A stretch of 64,000 bases of DNA from JAWVFK01 sp033856175 (GTDB lineage Bacteria > Actinomycetota > Thermoleophilia > Solirubrobacterales > 70-9): positions 11,626 through 75,625 of the forward strand of contig JAWVFK010000012.1 in assembly GCA_033856175.1 (NCBI GenBank), in the 5' to 3' direction. Below, piece by piece: positions 8,301 through 15,970 of the stretch. Positions within the stretch are counted from its first letter, which is position 1; the number at the start of each line of letters is the position of its first letter. The notes under the pieces are model-generated. The model was not told where the DNA came from, made no database searches, and worked only from the letters and a program-made list of their open reading frames with translations. The position numbers were made by a program, and so were the translations under genes.

Positions 8301-11300
8301 GGTACAGGGCGAGGTCACCGGGCTCTCTGTGGTGCAGAGCGCGGACGGGGCGTTTTCGGGCTGGGCCATCGGCCAGTTCGGCTGGTCTTCCGGCGGGACT
8401 CCGCACGTTGCGACGATGCGACTCTCGCCGGGCGCCGAGCAGGCCGGCGTTGCCGCGAGAAATGGCGTCTGGTCGCTGGGTGCGCGCGATGACACGGCTT
8501 GGGAGTATCTACTGTCGCCCAGCCGCAGTCGGCTGCCGGGGACCGACACGTCGATCTCGGGGACCCGTGTGCCGCCGTCGGGGCATGTGATGACTCTCGA
8601 CGCCAGCGGGAGGGCGGTATGGGCGCTCAGTGGCGCCCCGTTTGAATTCCCCCAAGCGCCGAGCTTGGCGTTTGACCCTGGGCGGGGCAAGGGCGGGAGT
8701 TGGGGGTTGTTGCCGGCGCCATTCGCCCAGTTGGAATACCAAGCCGATGTCGGACAGGAAGCCATCGTCTGGACGATCGCGCCGGACGGTCGTGGCGGCT
8801 CGTGGTGGGCGGTCGCCCCGACGCAGGCCAGCCAGGACATCACCTTCTATGACCTGACGACGACGCCGCCCAAACCGGTCTTTGACGACGTGGCCCAGCC
8901 GGTGCGCGAGCGGGTCACGACGATCGCGCCGACACCCGAGGGTGGGCTGTGGGTTGGCACGGTGTCCAATGCCCTGTATCGCTACGACCGCTTGACGGGG
9001 TGGGATCGGATCGCGATTCGGGGCTGGGATCCAGGTCGTGTGGTGACGGTCGACTCGCCGGTGCGGGCGATCGCGGTCGGCCCCGATGGGACCGGCGTGG
9101 TCGTCGGCAAGGGCGGAAGGATCGCCGATATCTCCGGCGCTTCCGTGGTGCTCGATGCAGCCGCCGGTCTGGCGCCGCCGGCGTGCGCGGCCAACGCCGC
9201 GCCGTGTGGAACAGGTCGCGACCTGACGGCGGCGGCGGTTGCACCGGATGGCTCGGCGCTGGTTGGCGGCGAGGCGACGGTGCTGCTTTATCGTCCCGCC
9301 GGGGGACAGTTCGCCCGCATTTTTGGACCGTCGGAGATTGCGCCGAGCGCCGAGATCACGGGGATCGCCATGCCCACGCCAGACAGGGCGTGGGTGGCGA
9401 CCAACACGGGCCAGATCTTCGCCGGGCGCCTGGACGGCACGAGCTGGCATTGGGACGTCGAGGACGAGAGCCCCGACGGCAGGAAGCTGTTGACGCTCGA
9501 TGACAGCGGCGAGGCGCTACCGCTGAACGCGATCGCCGTCGACGCCGGCGGGCGTGGGTTTGCCGTCGGAGATCACGGCGTGATCCTGCAGCGCGGCGAG
9601 TCTGGATGGCAGCGCCTTACTACTGGCTTTCTGGGCAATCTGCACTCGGTGGCACTGGCGCCCGGCGGCCTGGCGAAGGGTGCACTTGCCGGCGGAGAGG
9701 CCGGCGAGATCCTCACGCTCGTTGACGGGCGCTTCGAGCTTGCCAAGGGCACCGATCACTTCGAAGGCGTGCACAACAGCAAGTACACGCCCAACGGCTC
9801 GCGGATGGTTGGCGTCGCGATCTTGCCGGGCGCCAAGGCTGGACAGGTCGAGGCCTGGGCGGCCTCCCAGGTCCCGACGGTGGCCAGCAACCGGACGCCG
9901 GAGCCAACAGCGCTCTACCACTACGCCAGCGACCCTTCCGAGCCGCTGCTGGATGCCAACGCCAGCCGTGCGCAGCCACTGCCCGATACTCCCGCGCCGA
10001 GTCCGGAGGAGGTCTCCTTCGCAGCGTTTGGCAAGTCAGAGTGCTCTTTTGCGTCACAGGGCGCGGGTGCCGGGGCATCTGCGTGTCCGGAGATGACCGG
10101 CACGGGACTGTCAAACGAGGTGATCGCGCGACAGATCGTCGAGCACCTGACCGCAAGCGCAGGGCAACCTGGCGCGCCGGGGTTCGCCGTCTACAGCGGC
10201 GATGTCAGCGACACGGCCAGCGGCTCGACCGACAACGGCGGCACCGCGATACCACCGTTCTCGTCGAGTCCGGCGCATCGGCGGTTTGCCGAGCTGATTG
10301 CAGACCCCTTAAATCGCGCCCACGTGCCCTTGTTCGCGGCGATCGGCGGGCAGGACACCTCCGCGGCAGGGGCTGGCTGTGGCCCTGGCTCGTCTGGGGG
10401 CCAGTGTCAGGCCTCGGGCAAGCCGGCGCCGGCGCTCAACACCGGCTGGCGTGAGGAGTTTGCGGGAATGCCGGCGCCGTGGGGCGGCGGTGAGGCGCCC
10501 GGCAAGCAGGGCGATCTGACGTTTGAGGGTGTGGGGTCGGTCAAGCCGCCGCCGGACACGGTCGTCGGGGTACCCACGAACGGAACGGTCGCCACACCGG
10601 CCGACGGTACGACGGTCACGACGCTACCCACGGGTGGCGCCAACACCCACTACGCGGTCGAGGTCAGCCGGGCCGGCAAGCCGGTCGCCCGGATCGTCTT
10701 TGTCGATACCTCGCTGAAGTCGCTGGTCGTGGGCGAGGCCGATCAGCAGCCGCGCGAGTCGCAGACGAAGTGGCTGATCGACGTGCTCTGCGTCCCGGGG
10801 CAAGAAACGACGCCCGGCCAAAAGTGCACACGCGAGCCCACCGAGCAGGCTGTGGTGGTCTCCGAGACCCCCAGCTACAGCTACGGGCCGAGCGTCCCCA
10901 ACGACACGCTCACCGACGGCAGCGTCTTTGAGGCGCTGCTGTTCAAGTACCACGCGAACATGGTGGTCTCGGGGCGCCTGGGATGGAATGGCCTCTATTA
11001 CGCGACCGCTCCCGGCGTGCACGAGCCCTGCCCCGGTGGCAGCTACCCGAGCGCTGCGCCGGACCCAGGCACGCGGGTCCCGTGCTCGGCGACGAGCGGC
11101 GCCTCGTCATCGGCGCCCGATCCATCGAGCGCCGCGGGCCAGCTCGGCGATTCCTTACACGGACTCGGCGCGCCGGCGCCGCCGCAGCTCGATCCGACCG
11201 GGGCGGTGCAGAGCACCGGGGCGACCGGGCTGGTCCCGTTCGTGGTCGCCGCCTCGGCCGGTGGCCAATTTGGCCCGGCCGATCAGCCTTCGAGCGGTAC

Positions 11301-12564
11301 GGCGAGCGAGGGCTACTGGCACGGCTACACGATCGTGCGCCTGGCGGCCGATGGCGACCCGGCCAAGACGATCGTCGAGCAACGTCCGGTCTTTGACTGG
11401 ATCGGGTTAAGCGGCGGCAAGCACGTGCTTCGCCCCGGCCAGCGCCTCGCCTTCAAGGCCTATGGGCGCGAGCCGGTCGGCACAGAGGCCCCGATCCGCT
11501 ACGACGAGATCTCAGGACCGGCGATAACCCATTGCTATGACCTCGTCCTTGCCGATCCGGAGAAGCCTTGGCTTGCCTTGGAGGCAAAGGACGCAAGCGA
11601 TGAGCAGCTGGCTGGGGCACAGCTCGGCGGTTGCCCACAGAGATTCCTCGACTCCGGCTCCGCCTCCGCTCGGAATGACAACGGCGCAGCTGCCACCGCG
11701 CCGAATGACAACGCCTCCAACCCCTGCGACCCCTACGTCTGCCTCGATCGCTCCGTCGGCACGATCGACTCCCAGAAAGGCGAGATCACCGCCGGCGACG
11801 GCAACCGCTCTCGCGTCTTTGCCCTCGCATTGCTCTCGGTCGCCGATAAGGCGACCAGCTATCCGATCTCCTTTGAGCCCCGGCCGAGCTTCACGCCTGA
11901 GCCACCGTCGCCGATAAATCCTCCTCCGCCTGCTCCTCCCGCTCCGCCTGGAACGACGCCTCCAGGCGCTGCTCCTCCTCCCAACATCCCGAGCCCTCCG
12001 GTTCCCCCGGCACCGCCGCTTGGCGCCAACCTGACCCCGACCGCTCCGCCTGCGGTGCCGCTGCCGCCGTCTAACTCGACGCCGACGCTCAACCTCTTCA
12101 CCTCGCCGACTTCGATCAGCGTCGCTCCGTCGCTCTCGCTCTTCCCACCGGCTCCGCCGGTGATCAATGTTGCGCCGCCTACTCCTGCACGACCCCGCCA
12201 GGAGGCTAAGAAGGCTGCGGTTCAGAGCTCGGGCTCGGAAGGGGACGGCGCCTCGTCACAGGCCCAGGACGCCACAGGGGATCTCGCAACCGGCCGCGAC
12301 GCCGCGCCCGGTGCCAGCGACATGACCCGGCACGATCCCAACGCCTTCCGCCGCCACGCCGCCACGCCGCCGGCCAGCTCCTTCACCCCGCTCGCTCATC
12401 ACAGCCAACCCTCGGCCTGGGCGCGCGACCTCCAGTGGGGTGGGGGCCTGACGCTGATGGCACTTGTCCTCGCCTTCGGCTGGATCACCGCCCGCCCAAC
12501 CCCAAAGCGCCGTGAGCCAGAGCTACCTGCTCCTGCCTACGCGCGGTTCCACCGGCGGCGCTGA
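5323..12564 (+). CDS. Giant exported beta-propeller surface protein with phosphoesterase-like domain and C-terminal anchor (copy A)
   Basis: The protein has 2413 residues counted from ATG 5323; GTG 5302 is an alternative, and the frame upstream is only a shadow of the sigma gene. A basic n-region and hydrophobic core ending near LARADDP form the signal peptide. Most of residues 100-1600 is built from blade-like repeats with GWAVG or GFAVGDHG cores, resembling Ycf48/kelch-type propellers. Residues about 1595-1890 keep the motif order of a calcineurin-like phosphoesterase with key residues replaced (GKSEC, SGDVSD, IGGQD, SETPSYSYG, SGRLGWNG). A proline-rich stretch (about 2200-2330), one membrane helix (about 2373-2390) and a basic tail follow, giving a wall-spanning, membrane-anchored layout. 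Function unknown; a paralogue starts at 57751. A dispersed-repeat-like insertion lies at 11641-11712. Confidence 0.8.
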   Translation: MGRSRSESRKHPGVKARRRAVVATLALLIAAAGTTLARADDPVPVPSDPTAGAVPGGPDTPTAPVGAQDLPVDPAAPQASPACTSASGTASSPCDTEFTPVAHDGSEVGWSLLAGAKYAPGGQTPSMIAHSATSVADDLFSVAFDGAHHGFAGGAQCVDPSASFADVSLGAQGTKCAQRVPVLYEFTESPGHPATWTQIHLPGGAGDPRGEPTKGFIGAIAVMSNGDFLAVGGNGEYQRREPNAVTEAPPDVAADPAGRARAWVYRQDGQSWCELGPGSACGDLPPDDGNGQRMVALDALACSPRNEELCVAGGYRQLWTWRNGRFVKGYSDKSPAADVERAPGDTGSLHFRVHAIRFFPGSDIPGLQAAAVTAGCCSGDLAHDSARVLFYDGTTWHERFFFGDPQRGDGSGLPVRQTMPDSFYDFVSGRGGTTLSAIATPGARASAPPGAGAATDPSSRITTNGFNGVLPENDGPVQSTNQQNMVFTLTGTAIKAGTGGFQLASTGEGDSTGDLANEGLNPSFSGVRLVSGDGDAAGTPPVNPTQNGSPTAGPDGVMDWAVGELTAGSNTGEGVAYTTTRRAPLTPNPLDCPGTSPGGFPVDRSDPTSAVKCKPVQDPTQATKQTASQSLFSTGGYALNSFTMLGSTGVGWAVGDKGAIARLGGTGGVASTSSEPSAPALRASSAARLPERGPYDAVRPLPAQEAKAVPSLLSRPRERLGAPRFVATGTPEPTRLGQGVSAIVMSRDGSEGWATGGANSLLFHYDGSAWKRCDSDGIVGVVPADPACASLARLHQQHGSIVTMARVPYENDSDPANDDEFEVIAFSRQYTPTPGGPSGVGVFRYRDGAWSIDTKTFADLRAQSVAQVSSVAFTGPDDGWLVDGGSVPSVYHFDGAGLVNCSPANHGDAPASCDDRAKRLGYLLQGSGGSGTRKLTTIGERVYLYGGVIKLATGGLTSSAAPSPVILYHDRGSTGGWHGNAEGTDGGYDPGSSVQGEVTGLSVVQSADGAFSGWAIGQFGWSSGGTPHVATMRLSPGAEQAGVAARNGVWSLGARDDTAWEYLLSPSRSRLPGTDTSISGTRVPPSGHVMTLDASGRAVWALSGAPFEFPQAPSLAFDPGRGKGGSWGLLPAPFAQLEYQADVGQEAIVWTIAPDGRGGSWWAVAPTQASQDITFYDLTTTPPKPVFDDVAQPVRERVTTIAPTPEGGLWVGTVSNALYRYDRLTGWDRIAIRGWDPGRVVTVDSPVRAIAVGPDGTGVVVGKGGRIADISGASVVLDAAAGLAPPACAANAAPCGTGRDLTAAAVAPDGSALVGGEATVLLYRPAGGQFARIFGPSEIAPSAEITGIAMPTPDRAWVATNTGQIFAGRLDGTSWHWDVEDESPDGRKLLTLDDSGEALPLNAIAVDAGGRGFAVGDHGVILQRGESGWQRLTTGFLGNLHSVALAPGGLAKGALAGGEAGEILTLVDGRFELAKGTDHFEGVHNSKYTPNGSRMVGVAILPGAKAGQVEAWAASQVPTVASNRTPEPTALYHYASDPSEPLLDANASRAQPLPDTPAPSPEEVSFAAFGKSECSFASQGAGAGASACPEMTGTGLSNEVIARQIVEHLTASAGQPGAPGFAVYSGDVSDTASGSTDNGGTAIPPFSSSPAHRRFAELIADPLNRAHVPLFAAIGGQDTSAAGAGCGPGSSGGQCQASGKPAPALNTGWREEFAGMPAPWGGGEAPGKQGDLTFEGVGSVKPPPDTVVGVPTNGTVATPADGTTVTTLPTGGANTHYAVEVSRAGKPVARIVFVDTSLKSLVVGEADQQPRESQTKWLIDVLCVPGQETTPGQKCTREPTEQAVVVSETPSYSYGPSVPNDTLTDGSVFEALLFKYHANMVVSGRLGWNGLYYATAPGVHEPCPGGSYPSAAPDPGTRVPCSATSGASSSAPDPSSAAGQLGDSLHGLGAPAPPQLDPTGAVQSTGATGLVPFVVAASAGGQFGPADQPSSGTASEGYWHGYTIVRLAADGDPAKTIVEQRPVFDWIGLSGGKHVLRPGQRLAFKAYGREPVGTEAPIRYDEISGPAITHCYDLVLADPEKPWLALEAKDASDEQLAGAQLGGCPQRFLDSGSASARNDNGAAATAPNDNASNPCDPYVCLDRSVGTIDSQKGEITAGDGNRSRVFALALLSVADKATSYPISFEPRPSFTPEPPSPINPPPPAPPAPPGTTPPGAAPPPNIPSPPVPPAPPLGANLTPTAPPAVPLPPSNSTPTLNLFTSPTSISVAPSLSLFPPAPPVINVAPPTPARPRQEAKKAAVQSSGSEGDGASSQAQDATGDLATGRDAAPGASDMTRHDPNAFRRHAATPPASSFTPLAHHSQPSAWARDLQWGGGLTLMALVLAFGWITARPTPKRREPELPAPAYARFHRRR
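11641..11682 (+). repeat. Dispersed-repeat-like segment inserted in frame in giant protein A
   Basis: An AGATTCCTCGACTCCGG... segment ending in CGGAATGACAAC, with a second CGAATGACAAC at 11702-11712, encodes low-complexity residues (SGSASARNDN, then PNDN). The paralogue lacks it: both proteins read AQLGGC before and NPCDPYVC after. The segment resembles short TCGGAATGACA-type repeats scattered in other bacterial genomes; whether it is multicopy here cannot be seen. Confidence 0.4.
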
Positions 12565-12618
12565 AAGCCACATCCCCGTTCCGACCTGGGGACCCGATGG
12601 CGCGCCTCACGCTCGTGG

Positions 12619-15600
12619 TCAGCTCGGCTGCAGCTCGAGCTGTTTCGAGACCTCGGCGACTGAGCCGCGTGCTCCGATCTCCTCGAATACCTCCAGCGCT
12701 TCGCGCAGGCCGCGCTGGCGCGCCTCGTCGTCGCCCAGCCGCCCGTCGATCTCGGCCCGCTCTAGCAGGGTCAACGCCGTCGCCGGCTTGAACTCGGTCT
12801 CCGCGGCGGAGCGCTCGGCGCGGGCGAGCAGCTCGTCGATCTCGGCGCGGGCGCCCTCGCCTTCGATCAGCGCCAGAGCCCTGGCGAGGACGTTGCAGGC
12901 GTAGGCCTCGACCGAGCGCTGGCGCTGACGGTCGGTTTCCATGAGCCCCTCGCGGGCGAGCTCGAGCGCCCGCTCACGGTCGCCCCTGCCGATGTAGGCC
13001 TCGGCGAGCACGACCAACCGGGGGGCACGGCCCAGCACCGCCGTGCCGAGCTCCGCCGACATCGCCTCGGCCTTCTCGATCAGCTCGATCGCGCCGTCCC
13101 AGTCCTCCTCGGCGAGATGGGCAAGCCCGAGCCAGTAGTGGGCCCAGGTCCGGGAGAACGAGTCGCCGATCTGCTCGGCGATCTCGAGCTGGCGCTGGCC
13201 GTCGGTGAGCATCGATCGGTCGCCGCCGCGAAGCCAGCCCAGCCAGACCCTCATCTGGTAGCACCAGCCGACGGTCTCCATGTCTCCCTGGGCGCGGGCG
13301 ATCTCCATGCCGCGGTCGAGCCAGACCTGGGACTCGTCGAGCTCGCCGAGATAGCTCAGGCAGACGCCCTTCCACATCACGCCCCAGGCATACGGGCACT
13401 TGACCGTGATGCCGGCGCCGAGGGTCGGATTCTCGGCACCGAACTCGATCGAGCGCTCGCAGATCGCCAGCGCCTCGCGGTGCCGGCCGGCGTTCATCAG
13501 CGAGAAGCAGGCGGCGATCGCGAGGCCGAGGTAGACGGCGCGGTCGCCGCTCTCCTCGGCGAGGGCGATGCCCTCGAGCGCCGTCGATGCGTACTCGTCG
13601 ATCGTGATCGCGCCGGCGAGGCCCCGAACGCTCGCGTAGACGGTCACCAGCGATGCCCGCGAGCGCATGTCCGACGACTTGCGGGTCAGCGCCTCAGCCT
13701 CGGCGAAGACCTCGGCCGCCTCCTCCATCGACATCGAGAGCCGCCAGCCGAACTGGAGCATCCAGATTCGCGAGGTCGTGCCGAGGGCGATCGTCTCGCC
13801 GTCCTCGGGCAGCGAATCGGTCAGCTCGCGGACGCGGCGCCAGTGCGCCAGCGAGGATGAGGGGTCGTTGGTGCCGGTCCAGGCTGCCGCGCGGGCGTGC
13901 CAGCGCGCCGCCTGCAGCGGCTCGTCGGCGCGCTCCCAGTGCTGGGCGACCAGCGCCGCCTGCTCGTCGGCGCGCTCGGGATGGATCTCGGCGATCGCCT
14001 CGGCGACGGCGGCGTGAAGGCGGCAGCGGCGCTCGCTCAGCAGCGAGCCATAGGCGACCTCCTGGGTCAGCGGGTGCTTGAAGGCATACGCCGCCTCCGG
14101 GTAGAGCGTCTGCTCGTAGATGAAGTCACCGTCGACGAGGCTGGCGAGGGCGGCGTCGAGCTCGGCCTCCTCCAGCGCGCTGATCGCGCCGAGCACCGGC
14201 CGCGTGAACTCCTTGCCGATCACCGAGGCGTCCTGGAGCAGCTCCTTGTCGCGCGCCGTGAGGCGGTCGATCCGCGCCGCCAGCACCGCCTGAACGCTGG
14301 CCGGCACCGTCGTTTCGTCGACGTCGTGGATCAGCTGAAGTGCGCCGCGCTCGCCGGCGAGGTTGCCGGCCTCGATCAGCGAGCGGACGATCTCCTCGAT
14401 GAAGAAGGGGTTGCCGGCGGTGCGCTCGCGGACTAGCTCGCGAATCGGCGCCAGCGAGGGATTACTGCCCAGCAGGTCGTCGAGCAGCTCGTCGATCGCC
14501 CCCTCGCCCAGCGGCACCAGCTCGACGCTGACGAAGTGGGGCTCGCTCATCCAGTCGGCCGCGAACTCGGGCCTGTAGTTGACGACGCTCAGCGTCCGCG
14601 ATCCGCCGACCGCGCGGGCGAGATTGTCGAGGTAGACGGCGCTGCCGGCGTCCATCCAGTGCAGGTCCTCGATCAGGTTGACGCCCTGCTCGTGCTGGCT
14701 GCCGGTGTGGAGCAGGCGCTTGGTGATCTCCAGCAGCTGCCGCTGGCGAGCCTCGGCGTTCATCTGCGGCGCCGGCCGCTCGGGGTCCGGGATCGCCAGG
14801 AAGTCGAAGAGCAGCGGCAGGTCGTCGGCGAAGCTCGCGTCGAGCAACAGCAGCCGGCCGGCGACCTTCTCGCGCGCCCGCCGGTCGTCGTCCTCGGGAC
14901 GGATGCCGAAGTAGGCGCGGATCAGCTGCAGCACAGGCAGCAGCGGCACGGCCTTGCCGTGGGCCTGCGCCTGGGCTTCGTAGACGGGGACGCCGCGGGC
15001 GCGGCAGCGCTCGGCGAACTCGTGGCAGAGGCGGCTCTTGCCGACGCCGGGCTCGCCGACGATGCCGACCACCTGGCCCCTGCCCTCGCGGGCATCCTCG
15101 AGCGCCTGCTCGAGCACCGCCAGCTCGCGCTCGCGGCCGACGAAGCGCGAGAAGCCACGGGCGCGAGATACGTCGAGACGGCCGCGACCGGCACCGACGC
15201 CGACCAACTCGAAGACGTGCAGCGGCTCGCTGGCGCCCTTGACCTGGAACTCGCCGAGGTCGCGCATGTCGACGTAGCCCTCGGCGAGCGCCGCCGTGTG
15301 CTCGGTGACGAAGGCCTTGCCGGGCTCGGCGAGCTGCTCCATCCGCTGCGCCAGGCCGACGGTGTGGCCGACGGCGGTATAGCTCATCTCGAGGTCGTCG
15401 CCGATCGCGCCGACGACGACCTCGCCGGAGTTCAGCCCGATCCGCACCGAGAAGCTGAGGCCGTGGCTGCGGCGAAGCTCGGCGGCGTATTCGGCGAGGC
15501 GATCGGTCAGGTGCAGCGCGGCGACGCAGGCGCGGCGGGCGTGGTCCTCGTGGGCGATCGGCGCGCCGAACAGCGCCATGATGCCGTCGCCGGTGAACTT

Positions 15601-15921
15601 GTCGACGGTGCCCTCGAAGCGGTGGACGCCCTCGGAGAGGATCGCGAAGAAGCGCTCCATGATCTGCCGCCAGGCCTCGGAGTCGGTCTGCTCGGCGAGC
15701 TCCATCGAGCTCATCACGTCGGCGAAGAGCACCGTCACCTGCTTGCGCTCTCCCTCGAGCGCGCTGCGGCCGGCGCGGATCTTCTCGGCGAGGTGGGCCG
15801 GGACGTCGGGGCGAGGGCCCTCGCCGCCGGCCAGCGGCTGGCCGCAGCTGTTGCAGAAGCGCGACTCAGACGGGTTGTCGTGACCGCAGGCGGGGCAGAG
15901 CACCAGCAGGGATTGTGCCAC
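12619..15921 (-). CDS. Zinc-ribbon / class III nucleotidyl cyclase / AAA ATPase / TPR signalling protein
   Basis: The 1100-residue cytosolic protein has four parts. A zinc ribbon (Cys9, Cys12, Cys23, Cys26) is followed by a class III adenylate/guanylate cyclase homology domain at about 58-240, with metal-binding aspartates Asp68 (LFADVM) and Asp112 (FTGDG). An AAA_16-type ATPase starts at about 260 (FVGRERELAVLEQAL) with Walker A GEPGVGKS at 289-296. The C-terminal half is helical TPR-like repeats. This cyclase-ATPase-TPR layout is common in actinobacteria and is thought to couple nucleotide signalling to protein interactions. Whether the cyclase is active cannot be shown from sequence alone, though both metal ligands are kept. 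The start is GTG, with no clear Shine-Dalgarno. Confidence 0.85.
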   Translation of the reverse strand: MAQSLLVLCPACGHDNPSESRFCNSCGQPLAGGEGPRPDVPAHLAEKIRAGRSALEGERKQVTVLFADVMSSMELAEQTDSEAWRQIMERFFAILSEGVHRFEGTVDKFTGDGIMALFGAPIAHEDHARRACVAALHLTDRLAEYAAELRRSHGLSFSVRIGLNSGEVVVGAIGDDLEMSYTAVGHTVGLAQRMEQLAEPGKAFVTEHTAALAEGYVDMRDLGEFQVKGASEPLHVFELVGVGAGRGRLDVSRARGFSRFVGRERELAVLEQALEDAREGRGQVVGIVGEPGVGKSRLCHEFAERCRARGVPVYEAQAQAHGKAVPLLPVLQLIRAYFGIRPEDDDRRAREKVAGRLLLLDASFADDLPLLFDFLAIPDPERPAPQMNAEARQRQLLEITKRLLHTGSQHEQGVNLIEDLHWMDAGSAVYLDNLARAVGGSRTLSVVNYRPEFAADWMSEPHFVSVELVPLGEGAIDELLDDLLGSNPSLAPIRELVRERTAGNPFFIEEIVRSLIEAGNLAGERGALQLIHDVDETTVPASVQAVLAARIDRLTARDKELLQDASVIGKEFTRPVLGAISALEEAELDAALASLVDGDFIYEQTLYPEAAYAFKHPLTQEVAYGSLLSERRCRLHAAVAEAIAEIHPERADEQAALVAQHWERADEPLQAARWHARAAAWTGTNDPSSSLAHWRRVRELTDSLPEDGETIALGTTSRIWMLQFGWRLSMSMEEAAEVFAEAEALTRKSSDMRSRASLVTVYASVRGLAGAITIDEYASTALEGIALAEESGDRAVYLGLAIAACFSLMNAGRHREALAICERSIEFGAENPTLGAGITVKCPYAWGVMWKGVCLSYLGELDESQVWLDRGMEIARAQGDMETVGWCYQMRVWLGWLRGGDRSMLTDGQRQLEIAEQIGDSFSRTWAHYWLGLAHLAEEDWDGAIELIEKAEAMSAELGTAVLGRAPRLVVLAEAYIGRGDRERALELAREGLMETDRQRQRSVEAYACNVLARALALIEGEGARAEIDELLARAERSAAETEFKPATALTLLERAEIDGRLGDDEARQRGLREALEVFEEIGARGSVAEVSKQLELQPS

Positions 15922-15970
15922 CGAGGGCGATTCCGGCGTGTGAGCCCCGGGGAAGAGCCCTGGGGACTTC

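Noticed and set aside
12565..12618. CCCCG...GGGG pairing after giant gene A as a terminator
   Set aside because: The stem is short and imperfect and no T-tract follows.
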